Of a stretch of 64,000 bases of DNA, positions 47,614-60,126 are shown piece after piece. Origin of the DNA: Lepturacanthus savala (lineage: Eukaryota > Chordata > Actinopteri > Scombriformes > Trichiuridae). How positions within the stretch are numbered: the stretch's first letter is position 1; each line of letters opens with the position of its first letter. Both the position numbers and the translations under genes were made by a program. The notes under the pieces are model-generated. The model ran no database searches, was not told the DNA's origin, and saw nothing but the letters and a program-made list of their open reading frames with translations. The stretch is from positions 26,762,733 to 26,826,732 of the forward strand of contig CM060476.1 in NCBI GenBank assembly GCA_030544235.1. Direction: 5' to 3'.

Positions 47614-49080
47614 ACGGCAGAGCTCTTTTTTGTGTATTTCAAGGAGGGAATCGTGGCCATGCCGGGGTGGATCTCCTTTGGTCTCCTCTCCATCCCTGGA
47701 GCCAAGGCCAGCGCCGTAGAGGTCGAGGTACGAAATTTATCTCTGCCTCGCACTCCCGAGGCAGTCGTTGTTTTGGCCTCCGGTAATAACCTGGACCGTA
47801 GAGTTTCTCTTTCAGATTCAGCTACGGACTTCTAGAGGCTGGTGACCACCGCCCGGGCTGCCTGCAGCAATGTAAGTTACTTTGATGTATTATGACTAGA
47901 TAATTCCATGATTGATTTCAGAACATGTTTGAAGTTGAGTACATGTTACCCAACCAATAAAGGTGGAGACACAGATGACGATTCCTGGACACGGTGAGAG
48001 ATTTCTACAAACATTTTGAAATCTTGTCCTGTTTACTGAACAAATCTTCTTCTCCAAGTGTGTGTCCTGGACTCGGTCCAAAAGATAATATATTTAACAT
48101 AATAACCACTGTATTGTGAAGTTTACCTCACTGCTGCTATGTGTTAATGCACGTCAGAATGTTTATCACTTTCTTTATTTCTTTATTTTTGGTAATGTTG
48201 TTGTTTTTAACCTTTTGTCTCATTTTATTGTCTCTGTTGACAGACTCAACAACACGTAACTTTCTACCCTTTATTTACATCATATTCAATTCGTCTGGTG
48301 TATCTTATCTCATTCATTTGTCTAATATAAAAAAACCCGGACGCCTCCTCCCCCCGCCTGCAGCCACACCGGTCTCACCAGGAGTGTCTGTGGAGGTCGA
48401 GACCCCTGTACCTCGTCCTTCCAGTCCTCTTGGAGGGACTAGTGTGGCTCAGGCCAAGAAGGTGTGTTACCTACCATTATTGGTTGTGTGAACATTTTAC
48501 AGAATAACTGCTGTATTGTGGATTTTAACTTTCTGTTTGTCTGGTGTCTCTTATGCACTATTTTATTGTAAACTCTGTCATTGTTTTCACAGACTCCGCC
48601 AAGGGCCTGCTTGACTCCGCTCACACCTCCAACCTCACAGGTTTCACGGGAAGTGTCTGTGAAGGCCAAGGCTCCAGTCTCTGGTTCTTCCTTCCCTCCT
48701 CGGTGGACCCAGGTGGGTCCCACCAAGAAGGTAACATAGGCTGATACTGTTTCTTTGAAAGTTTACTGAAATAACTAATGTATTTTCTACCATAACCTAC
48801 TGCTGCTCATGGCTATCTGCTTTTTATCTGCACATAATGTTGTGATTTAATTGCATAGTTTTTGGTCATTATCTTTTTATTATTTTTAACCCTTTGTTTT
48901 TGTTTCCTATTTATATTTACAATGCCAACAGTTTTTCTTTTGTGTTTTGTCTCCTATGCACTTCTTAATCCAAACTCTGCCTTTTTTCTTTACAGACACA
49001 GAATACTGAGGAAGTAGAAGACCGTGCCCTCCATCCCTCTGAACCCGGTGTGGCCTGAGGTCCTGGAGCTGATGGCAGAG
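47614..49080 (+). pseudogene. SGNH-like and proline-rich exons, right copy
   Basis: Exon 47614-47871 (86 codons, SGNH-like, TAG at 47833-47835) ends AAT/GTAAGT. A possible small exon is at 47922-47993. Exons 48364-48461 and 48593-48730 encode related proline-rich peptides (TPVSPGVSVEVETPVP and SQVSREVSVKAKAPVS), both ending Lys-Lys/GT in phase 0. Exon 48996-49080 ends LELMAE/GTACGT. Each acceptor has a pyrimidine tract and AG. The phases lead correctly into the peptidase exon at 49267, apart from a one-base shift in exon 48996-49080. A spliced gene is inferred. Confidence 0.5.
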
Positions 49081-49266
49081 GTACGTTCACATATTCCTAA
49101 TTTTATAGATATTGATAACATTTTTTAAAAATGGTCTCTTTTTGTTTTCATATTTCATATTTTTTTATGGTGATAACATGGATAGAGAATTGTACTGCTT
49201 TACAATGTCTGCAACAGTGTTTATTTCCATGGTAGAGATGTAACACAATGCATTTCTTCATTTCAG

Positions 49267-50628
49267 CATTCTGATGTCTTGCGGGTGAACAGTGCACCAG
49301 CATGGCTCTTACTTTTCTTGCATATCACAACGAGGGGTTGCAATTCAATAGGGTTTCTCTGGATAGAGTGCTTTCTCAGGGAGACGCACTATGTAGGTGT
49401 GAAATGGCAGCTTATTGCAGATGGTACTTTTACACATAATTACTTGACCCTTGAGCAGATGCCAAAATGTGTCTTTACTGATGATCATTCCTATCATGTT
49501 ACCATGAACTCAATGGATCTCATGGTTGGACCACTCAAGGTTGCAGAAAACAGTCTGCAAAGTCAAGTATCGCTGCCCTTTGCCTCTCAACTTCAGTGCT
49601 TGGCTCTTGATGTCCGCCATGCAGTTCTTCTGGTCGCACCTGAATGCTTAGCAGTTTTTCGTGACGACACAGGCCGCTAGGGTTTCTTTGATTCTCACTC
49701 GAGGTCAGCCACCGGTTTTCCATACCATAGCGGCACTGCAATAATGCTGACCTTCCTTGACTTCAGTGATCTGGTCGACCACGTGCATAAGCTTTTGCAG
49801 GATCGTGGATCTTATGCCAGCTATGAGCTTATGCCTGTTTCCTTCTCCAGGGACTACAGTGATGTGACTACGGATAATGTTGCAGTCTTGTCAGAAGCTG
49901 AAACCGAACCAAGTGCGTTTCTTCTAGATGGTGACACCCTTGAACTGGGAGATGATTTGATTATCATTCCAGATGCTGCACTGGACCAAAGCTGCGGTCA
50001 GGAGGTCTTCCAACGTACAGTTTTTCTTGAAGGAAACACCTCAGAATGTGAAGCTGACACGGTTCTCACTCCAGATGCTGTGCCAGAACCAGCGTCCAAC
50101 CAACTACATCAGCGTTGGTGTAGTTGTGTGAGAAAACGAAGCAGTACGTTTCAAGAGTTGGCTCGAGCAGATGCAGGAAAACTGCACGTCGAGCAAGTGC
50201 GATCAGCAAACGTCTGCCTTCTGGTGAAAAGAGAACCACTGGCAGACGTCAGTCTGAAAAACTGCAATATGCCAGTAGATCAGAATTTCAGGAGAAGAAG
50301 TTACAGGCAATGAGGGCAAGCTATATTCAGCATCGGCACAAAAAGAGGACTTACTTAATGAAGCGGTAGAACACTGACCCTGTATTCCAAGCGCGTCATA
50401 AATCTTCAATGAAGTCTTGCGTTCGGAAGCAGTACAGCACCAATCTTGCTTTCAGGGAGCGGCAGAAATCACACATTCAAATGCGGTACAAGACTGACCT
50501 TGCTTCCCGGCAACGGCAGAAATCTGCAATGAAATCTTACATCCGCAACCAGTACAGAAACAACCCTGCTTTCCAGCAGCATCAGAAGTCTTACATCCAG
50601 ACACGGTAAAGCACAGACCTTGCTTTCC
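49267..50628 (+). pseudogene. C76/UL36-like peptidase exon with basic repeats, right copy
   Basis: Same as 12030-13391. The open frame starting HSDVLRVNSAPAW is cut by a TAG at 49678-49680, where the left copy has a tyrosine codon, inside the candidate DDTGR-x-GFFDSHSR site; the first A/T-to-G-type change and others nearby are right-arm specific. The basic repeats (50124-50628) are again interrupted by stops and run into helicase motif II at 50652. Confidence 0.6.
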
Positions 50629-50651
50629 GGCAGCGCGTTGGACGAAGTTAA

Positions 50652-51480
50652 ATCTTGATCATTGACGAGATCTCTATGATTTCCAAGGACCTCTTTGCCT
50701 GTGCACTGGCAGTTGCAACAAATCAAAGGCAACAAGAGGCCCTTTGGAGGCATGTCAGTCTTGACGGTTGGGGACTTTTACTAGCTGCCGCCCCTTGGCA
50801 GGGCCAAGCCGCTCTGTGTGCGTGAGGATGATTTCCTTGACCTCTGGAGTTCTTTCCAGATGGTCACCTTGACGGAAATCATGTGGCAAAAGGACGACCG
50901 GTCTTTTGCTGAGCTGTTGAACAGACTGTGCACAAAGCAGAAGAACGAACCACTTTCCGTCGACGACAAAGCTCCGCTCGAGCAGTGTGTCGTCGACGCC
51001 CAACATTGTCCGGTGGATGCCCTTCACATCTTTGCGACAAACAAGGAGGTGGACGCCCACGATGCAACCACAGTTGCAGCCCTTGGGTTGACTGTCGTCA
51101 ACATTCCTGCGGAGGATTATCGGAAAAGGATCCCCTGGGGCTTCAAGGGCAACAGGAGGGATCTGCCAGACAACATCAAAGTCGGCGCGCGTGTCATGGT
51201 GACGAGGAACGTCGACATCGAGGATGGCCTCGTCAGCGGCGCTTTCGGCACAATCACCTGTGCATGTATGTGGACCTACCCGAAACTGTGAAGCTGATCG
51301 GACTGGAATTGAACAATCCAGAGGCTGATCAAAAGTTTCGGAAAAAGGTTCTCGGGCCGCCGGACATGCTGGTTTACATCGCACGAGTCAAGGAACCCAT
51401 GAGCAAGAGGGTAGCGGTTCGGCGACAGGTCCCAATCAAGTTGGCGTTTGGCAGTACTGGTCTTTTTCCTTTTGCAACTC
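50652..51480 (+). pseudogene. PIF1-type helicase fragment, right copy
   Basis: ILIIDEISMISKDLF starts at 50652. VGDFY-TAG-LPP lies at 50767-50793, in phase with the 157-codon open stretch to 51291. The end continues in another frame to about IKLAFGSTG. The lesions match those of the left copy except for a 5-bp length difference near 51380. Confidence 0.75.
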
Positions 51481-52090
51481 CTCTTGTGGTGCAGATAGAA
51501 ACAGAGCACGGGTACGCTCTCTGTATCCCTCTCTCCACCACCCCACCAATTTGTTTGTCCTGTGCCACATGTCTGTCTGCATTTGCCAAATACTGCAGCT
51601 ACATATTGATGCATTTTATATAGTTTTGGTTGTCCCCTTGAGACTTTGAAAGTCGTCACTGTGCGTAAATGTCTAACTAATACAAGGTTTTGTTTTCCTT
51701 TCTCTAGAATGTAAACAGGTCAGCTAAATTCCTAAGTTAGGTAGGTATTCTTGTCATTACGACAGGAACCTGGTAAAATCATTGAACAGTTGGAAGGAAG
51801 TTCAGATCTTGGTCAAGTCAACAGCTGCAACATCTCCATTGTCCACCTGGAAGATACACACACAAACTTATACTGTCATGTTATGCAGAACAAAGAATAA
51901 AAGAATGGAAATAAGTAAATATGGGATAACTTATATGCATCATTCTAACAATGACCATGTTGACTTACTGTGGAGAAACATGGAGTAGGAGTAGAGAACA
52001 AGCAAGACTTATTAGTCATTTTATAATCTGCTTGGTTGTTGTGTTTTTCCAGTTAATGCATCTACACTGTAATATCACTAAAGAATTTTA
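51481..52090. other. Gene-free stretch, right copy
   Basis: Mirror of 10573-11182. Only the unassigned 68-codon frame (51782-51988) is seen. Confidence 0.4.
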
Positions 52091-52755
52091 ATGGTCATTG
52101 ATAGTAACTGGTCTGCTCACTTTACCACCTTCTACAGCGGCTCCACTGACAGCATCCTGACCTACAACATCACTTCCTGGTTCAGGAGCTGTAGTTTCCA
52201 TGGACAACAAAAACAGCCAATTAGGACTGATGAAGACTGCCTACAGAACCGTTGCTGCTCCTGTCTCATCCTGATGGCGCTCTACCAACAGCAATGCATT
52301 CACACAGCTACCTCCACCATCAAAGACCCACTCCACCCTTCACTATGATCAACAGGTTTTACAAGCTGTAGGGCTTCAAGTGGACTGAATCCCCCCACAC
52401 ACACACTCACTGATACCCTGAACCCCCCAAACACACACCACCCCCCCAGCTGGACAACAACCAAGGACAAGGTTTGAACTGATTTAAGGACATGTCTGAA
52501 TTACTTTAAACAGCACTGGATTGGAGACATTGAAGCACCTTTTACTGAACCTCTGAAATTATTTGGTTATTAATGCTGTGAAATACTGTTTTTAAATATG
52601 TGATTGAAAATATATTTTTTTATAGATAGAATTTTTTAGTAATCATTTAATCACCATTTTTTATGTAAGTCAATGATGAGAAGCAATTTAATTTCAGACT
52701 GAATGTAAATGTGGAGTGAAATGACAATAAAGTGAACTTTGAATCTAGAATCTAA
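52091..52755 (+). mobile_element. L2/CR1-type LINE 3' end, right copy
   Basis: Mirror of 9908-10572. The decayed C-terminal frame (52091-52348), a CA/C-rich stretch and the ATGACAATAAAG...GAATCTAGAATCTAA tail are all present. Confidence 0.6.
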
Positions 52756-53260
52756 TGTCTGAGGATTTTAATAACATACATAGATGTACTGTGAAGGTTT
52801 TAGGTTAAGTATGTTATACATGGATATTAATACATTAGATATAGATATTTTATGCAAGTGACATAAATACATGAATAAATTAATTTAAATAAAATAATGT
52901 ATTAAGGAGGTATATAGCTACATATCAAAGACATGGCATCTCATAAGAATACCCTCCTCAATGATGATGTTGGAAAATATCTTAGATGATAGAATTCAGA
53001 ATTTTTGAGTTAGAAGCAGTTGGTCTGTGTCAGTGATGTCATCATCACCATGGAAAGACCACAGCTTCGTGACTGAGCTGATTTCTCTAAAAGACATGAA
53101 AGCTGATTGGTCAATAGTTTTTCATCAATAACTTTGGATTTAAAGTCCCCACAACCATCAAACTTTGTAGTATTAATAAAGAGGACCCCAGCATCCCATC
53201 CATGGTATCACGACCATTATAAAACTCCAGCAAGGACTCCCAACAGCCCAGACCCAACTC
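52756..53260. other. Gene-free stretch, right copy
   Basis: Mirror of 9401-9907; AT-rich, nothing recognised. Confidence 0.6.
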
Positions 53261-53640
53261 ACAATTTCCGCGTGAATTGCTTTAACTTTACTTCTCATCA
53301 TTACAGACATTGATTTCAACAACAACATCATTACATACTCACAATACATTTTAACTTTTAATTTAATGTTAGTATAGGCATTTCAGGCACTAGAGTGCGT
53401 TTGACCACTGTTGTTGACACAGTTGTTCTTCCTTGTACCCACTGGTGTATGTAAAGCCTTATATTTGAGATTGAACAAGGCCTTCCCATGGCTTCTTGAT
53501 GAAATTATTTAAATTCATGTGGCCTTCTGTCACCTTTGTGCTGTTCCTGTAATAACCCCAGTGGTGACCTTTATGCCAAAAGAATTTCACTTTGTTACTA
53601 TAGATGTCTGGATTCTGGATGTCTGGAAAACGATATCGGA
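53261..53640. repeat. Satellite-edge module F, right copy (inverted)
   Basis: Reverse complement of 9011-9400, lacking about 10 bp near 53280. It ends at CGATATCGGA/CTTTCCCAGG, where the inverted satellite starts. Confidence 0.85.
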
Positions 53641-53889
53641 CTTTCCCAGGTGAATTTCTAATCCAAAACTATACCATTGCACATAAAATGAAAGGTAAAT
53701 AAGATTTTCTGTAAAAAAATATTGCACTGATTAGGCCGACATAGCTTTCTATCTTATTGTGCTCTTCAGAATGAGAGAAAGATTCTGGAGCCATAAAAAC
53801 TTTAAAACATGAACCACATGAAAACAATAGCTTTCCCAGGTGAATTCTTAATGTAAAACTATACCATTGTACATAAAATCAAAGGTAAA

Positions 53890-53968
53890 CAAGATTTTCT
53901 GTAAAACTCTTATGGTTTTACAGAAAATCTTGAAAGGTATGTAGGCCTGATTAGGCCTACATACCTTT
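53890..53968. other. Two adjacent perfect hairpins in edge satellite
   Basis: CAAGATTTTCTGTAAAAC (53890-53907) pairs perfectly with 53915-53932 around a 7-base loop. AAAGGTATGTAGGCCT (53933-53948) pairs with 53953-53968 around a 4-base loop. The two inverted repeats abut without a gap. They replace the normal monomer sequence at this point. Confidence 0.95.
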
Positions 53969-56900
53969 TTATCTTTTAGGCTCTTCAGACCGAGAGAATG
54001 CTTCTGGAGCCATAAAAAGTTTAAAACATGAACCACATGAAAACAATAGCTTTTCCAGGTGAATTTGTAGTTCAAAACTATACCGTTTTACGTAAAGTAA
54101 AAGGTAAACAAGATTTTCTGTAAAAATATTGCACTGATTTAGACGTACATCACTTTTTATCTTATTGTGCTCTTCAGACCGAGAGAAAGCTTCGGGAGCC
54201 ATAAAAAGTTTAAAACATGAACCAAATGAAAACAATAGCTTTCCCAGATGAAATTCTAATCCCAAACTATACCATTTCACACAAAGTAAAAGGTAAATAA
54301 GATTTTCTGTAAAAATATTTCACTGATTTAGATGTACATGGCTTTTTACCTCATTGTGCTCTTCCGACCGAGAGAATGCATATGGAGCAATAAAAACTTT
54401 AAAACAAAAACCACATGAAAACAATAGCTTTTCCAGGCGAATTTCTGATCCAAAACTATACCATTTTACATTTAGTAAAATGTAAATGAGATTTTCTGTA
54501 AAAATATTGTACTGATTTAGGCCTACATAGCTTTTTGTCTTTTTGTGCTCTTCAGACCGAGAGAATGCATATGGAGCAATAAAAACTTTAAAACACAAAC
54601 CACATGAAAACAATAGCTTTTCCAGGTGAATTTCTGATCCAAAACTATGCCATTTCACATAAAGTAAAAGGTAAATAAGATTTTCTATAAAAATATTGTA
54701 CTGATTTAGGTCTACATAGCATTTTGTCTTTTTGTGCTCTTCAGACCGAGAGAATGCATATGGAGCAATAAAAACTTTAAAACATAAACCACATGAAAAC
54801 AATAGCTTTTCCAGGTGAATTTCTGATCCAAAACAATACCATTTTACATATAGTAAATGGTAAATGATATTTTCTATGAAAATATTGAACTGATTTAGGC
54901 CTATATAGCTTTTTGTCTTTTTGGGCTCTTCAGACCGAGAGAATGCATATGGAGCAATAAAAAGTTTAAAACACAAACCACATGAAAACAATAGCTTTTC
55001 CAGGTGAATTTCTGATCCAAAACTATACCATTTTACATATAGTAAAAGGTAAATAAGATTTTCTGTAAAAATATTGTACTGATTTAGGCCTACATAGCTT
55101 TTGGTCTTTTTGTGCTCTTCCGACCGAGAGAATGCATATGGAGCAATAAAACTTTAAAACACAAACCACATGAAAACAATAGCTTTTCCAGGTGAATTTC
55201 TGATCCAAAACTATACCATTTCACATAAAGTAAAAGGTAAATAAGTTTTTCTATGAAAATATTGTACTGATTTAGGCCTATATAGCTTTTTGTCTTTTTG
55301 GGCTCTTCAGACCGAGAGAATGCATATGGAGCAATAAAAACTTTAAAACACAAACCACATGAAAACAATAGCTTTTCCAGGTGAATTTCTGATCCAAAAC
55401 TATACCATTTTACATATAGTAAAAGGTAAATAAGATTTTCTGTAAAAATATTGTACTGATTTAGGCCTACATAGCTTTTGGTCTTTTTGTGCTCTTCCGA
55501 CCGAGAGAATGCATATGGAGCAATAAAAACTTTAAAACACAAACCACATGAAAACAATAGCTTTTCCAGGTGAATTTCTGATCCAAAACTATACCATTTC
55601 ACATAAAGTAAAAGGTAAATAAGTTTTTCTATAAAAATATTGTACTGATTTAGGCCTATATAGCTTTTTGTCTTTTTGGGCTCTTCAGACCGAGAGAATG
55701 CATATGGAGCAATAAAAACTTTAAAACACAAACCACATGAAAACAATAGCTTTTCCAGGTGAATTTCCGATCCAAAACTATACCATTTCACATAAAGTAA
55801 AAGGTAAATAAGTTTTTCTATAAAAATATTGTACTGATTTAGGCCTATATAGCTTTTTGTCTTTTTGGGCTCTTCAGACCGAGAGAATGCATATGGAGCA
55901 ATAAAAACTTTAAAACACAAACCACATGAAAACAATAGCTTTTCCAGGTGAATTTCTGATCCAAAACTATACCATTTTACATATAGTAAAAGGTAAATAA
56001 GATTTTCTGTAAAAATATTGTACTGATTTAGGCCTACATAGCTTTTGGTCTTTTTGTGCTCTTCCGACCGAGAGAATGCATATGGAGCAATAAAAACTTT
56101 AAAACACAAACCACATGAAAACAATAGCTTTTCCAGGTGAATTTCTGATCCAAAAATGTACCATTTCACATAAAGTTAAAGGTAAATAAGATTTTCTGTA
56201 AAAATATTGTTCTGATTTAGACTTATATAGCTTTTTGTCTTTTTGTGCTCTTCAGACCGAGAGAATGCATATGGAGCAATAAAAACTTTAAAACACAAAC
56301 CACATGAAAACAATAGCTTTTCCAGGTGAATTTCTGATCCAAAACTATACCATTTCACATAAAGTAAAAGGTAAATAAGTTTTTCTATAAAAATATTGTA
56401 CTGATTTAGGCCTATATAGCTTTTTGTCTTTTTGGGCTCTTCAGACCGAGAGAATGCATATGGAGCAATAAAAACTTTAAAACACAAACCACATGAAAAC
56501 AATAGCTTTTCCAGGTGAATTTCTGATCCAAAACTATACCATTTTACATAAAGTAAAAGGTAAATAAGTTTTTCTATAAAAATATTGTACTGATTTAGGC
56601 CTATATAGCTTTTTGTCTTTTTGGGCTCTTCAGACCGAGAGAATGCATATGGAGCAATAAAAACATTAAAACACAAACCACATGAAAACAATAGCTTTTC
56701 CAGGTGAATTTCTGATCCAAAACTATACCATTTCACATAAAGTAAAAGGTAAATAAGTTTTTCTATAAAAATATTGTACTGATTTAGGCCTATATAGCTT
56801 TTTGTCTTTTTGGGCTCTTCAGACCGAGAGAATGCATATGGAGCAATAAAAACTTTAAAACACAAACCACATGAAAACAATAGCTTTTCCAGGTGAATTT

Positions 56901-57289
56901 CTGATCCAAAACTATACCATTTCACATAAAGTAAAATTTAAATAAGTTTTTCTATGAAAATATTGTACTGATTTAGGCCTATATAGCTTTTTGTCTTTTT
57001 GGGCTCTTCAGACCGAGAGAATGAATATGGAGCAATAAAAACTTTAAAACACAAACCACATGAAAACAATAGCTTTTCCAGGTGAATTTCTGATCCAAAA
57101 CTATACCATTTTACATATAGTAAAAGGTAAATAAGATTTTCTGTAAAAATATTGTACTGATTTAGGCCTACATAGCTTTTGGTCTTTTTGTGCTCTTCCG
57201 ACCGAGAGAATGCATATGGAGCAATAAAAACTTTAAAAGACAAACCACATGAAAACAATAGCTTTTCCAGGTGAATTTCTGATCCAAAA

Positions 57290-60126
57290 CTATACCATTT
57301 CACATAAAGTAAAAGGTAAATAAGTTTTTCTATAAAAATATTGTACTGATTTAGGCCTATAATAGCTTTTTGTCTTTTTGGGCTCTTCAGACCGAGAGAA
57401 TGCATATGGAGCAATAAAAACTTTAAAACACAAACCACATGAAAACAATAGCTTTTCCAGGTGAATTTCTGATCCAAAACTATACCATTTTACATAAAGT
57501 AAAAGGTAAATAAGTTTTTCTATGAAAATATTGTACTGATTTAGGCCTATATAGCTTTTTGTCTTTTTGGGCTCTTCAGACCGAGAGAATGCATATGGAG
57601 CAATAAAAACTTTAAAACACAAACCACATGAAAACAATAGCTTTTCCAGGTGAATTTCTGATCCAAAACTATACCATTTTACATAAAGTAAAAGGTAAAT
57701 AAGTTTTTCTATAAAAATATTGTACTGATTTAGGCCTATATAGCTTTTTGTCTTTTTGTGCTCTTCAGACCGAGAGAATGCATATGGAGCAATAAAAACT
57801 TTAAAATACAAACCACATGAAAACAATAGCTTTTCCAGGTGAATTTCTGATCCAAAACTATACCATTTCACATAAAGTAAAAGGTAAATAAGTTTTTCTA
57901 TGAAAATATTGTACTGATTTAGGCCTATATAGCTTTTTGTCTTTTTGGGCTCTTCAGACCGAGAGAATGCATATGGAGCAATAAAAACTTTAAAATACAA
58001 ACCACATGAAAACAATAGCTTTTCCAGGTGAATTTCTGATCCAAAACTATACCATTTTACATATAGTAAAAGGTAAATAAGATTTTCTGTAAAAATATTG
58101 TACTGATTTAGGCCTACATAGCTTTTGGTCTTTTTGTGCTCTTCCGACCGAGAGAATGCATATGGAGCAATAAAAACTTTAAAACACAAACCACATTAAA
58201 AACAATAGCTTTTCCAAGTGAATTTCTGATCCAAAACTATACCATTTCACATAAAGTAAAAGGTAAATAAGTTTTTCTATAAAAATATTGTACTGATTTA
58301 GGCCTATATAGCTTTTTGTCTTTTTGGGCTCTTCAGACCGAGAGAATGCATATGGAGCAATAAAAACTTTAAAACACAAACCACATGAAAACAATAGCTT
58401 TTCCAGGTGAATTTCTGATCCAAAACTATACCATTTTACATATAGTAAAAGGTAAATAAGATTTTCTGTAAAAATATTGTACTGATTTAGGCCTACATAG
58501 CTTTTGGTCTTTTTGTGCTCTTCCGACCGAGAGAATGCATATGGAGCAATAAAAACTTTAAAACACAAACCACATGAAAACAATAGCTTTTCCAGGTGAA
58601 TTTCTGATCCAAAACTATACCATTTCACATAAAGTAAAAGGTAAATAAGTTTTTCTATAAAAATATTGTACTGATTTAGGCCTATATAGCTTTTTGTCTT
58701 TTTGGGCTCTTCAGACCGAGAGAATGCATATGGAGCAATAAAAACTTTAAAATACAAACCACATGAAAACAATAGCTTTTCCAGGTGAATTTCTGATCCA
58801 AAACTATACCATTTCACATAAAGTAAAAGGTAAATAAGTTTTTCTATGAAAATATTGTACTGATTTAGGCCTATATAGCTTTTTGTCTTTTTGGGCTCTT
58901 CAGACCGAGAGAATGCATATGGAGCAATAAAAACTTTAAAATACAAACCACATGAAAACAATAGCTTTTCCAGGTGAATTTCTGATCCAAAACTATACCA
59001 TTTTACATATAGTAAAAGGTAAATAAGATTTTCTGTAAAAATATTGTACTGATTTAGGCCTACATAGCTTTTGGTCTTTTTGTGCTCTTCCGACCGAGAG
59101 AATGCATATGGAGCAATAAAAACTTTAAAACACAAACCACATTGAAAACAATAGCTTTTCCAAGTGAATTTCTGATCCAAAACTATACCATTTCACATAA
59201 AGTAAAAGGTAAATAAGTTTTTCTATAAAAATATTGTACTGATTTAGGCCTATATAGCTTTTTGTCTTTTTGGGCTCTTCAGACCAAGAGAATGCATATG
59301 GAGCAATAAAAACTTTAAAACACAAACCACATGAAAACAATAGCTTTTCCAGGTGAATTTCTGATCCAAAACTATACCATTTTACATATAGTAAAAGGTA
59401 AATAAGATTTTCTGTAAAAATATTGTACTGATTTAGGCCTACATAGCTTTTGGTCTTTTTGTGCTCTTCCGACCGAGAGAATGCATATGGAGCAATAAAA
59501 ACTTTAAAACACAAACCACATGAAAACAATAGCTTTTCCAGGTGAATTTCTGATCCAAAACTATACCATTTCACATAAAGTAAAAGGTAAATAAGTTTTT
59601 CTATAAAAATATTGTACTGATTTAGGCCTATATAGCTTTTTGTCTTTTTGGGCTCTTCAGACCGAGAGAATGCATATGGAGCAATAAAAACTTTAAAATA
59701 CAAACCACATGAAAACAATAGCTTTTCCAGGTGAATTTCTGATCCAAAACTATACCATTTCACATAAAGTAAAAGGTAAATAAGTTTTTCTATGAAAATA
59801 TTGTACTGATTTAGGCCTATATAGCTTTTTGTCTTTTTGGGCTCTTCAGACCGAGAGAATGCATATGGAGCAATAAAAACTTTAAAATACAAACCACATG
59901 AAAACAATAGCTTTTCCAGGTGAATTTCTGATCCAAAACTATACCATTTTACATATAGTAAAAGGTAAATAAGATTTTCTGTAAAAATATTGTACTGATT
60001 TAGGCCTACATAGCTTTTGGTCTTTTTGTGCTCTTCCGACCGAGAGAATGCATATGGAGCAATAAAAACTTTAAAACACAAACCACATTGAAAACAATAG
60101 CTTTTCCAAGTGAATTTCTGATCCAA
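57290..60126 (-). repeat. Five-monomer higher-order repeat, three copies
   Basis: Blocks of 946 bp (five monomers plus one base) repeat with the same order of monomer variants. Each is marked by a CACATT-AAAAACAATAG or CACATTGAAAACAATAG insertion with CCAAGTG, near 58192, 59137 and 60083. The marker recurs alone near 63487. Separately, 55090-56169 matches 60574-61653 at an offset of 5484 bp. Confidence 0.8.

Larger units (their letters stand above)
34258..53260. repeat. Right arm of giant palindrome
   Basis: Reverse complement of 9401-28323 with small indels, for example +62 bp near 34350, +66 bp in the CA tract, +21 bp near 35955, about +27 bp near 46310 and +5 bp near 51380. It carries every nested element of the left arm except exon 1 of the P2RX7_C-like gene. 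Confidence 0.95.

Noticed and set aside
9401..53260. Palindrome as a simple fold-back sequencing artefact
   Set aside because: The arms differ by substitutions, indels, private stops and a 66-bp microsatellite change, and a 5.9-kb unique spacer separates them. Assembly error still needs read-level checking.
9011..53640. The whole block as one giant transposon with F or satellite as its terminal repeats
   Set aside because: F occurs a third time inside the spacer in direct orientation. No target duplication or terminal motif was found, and the contents are nested unrelated elements.
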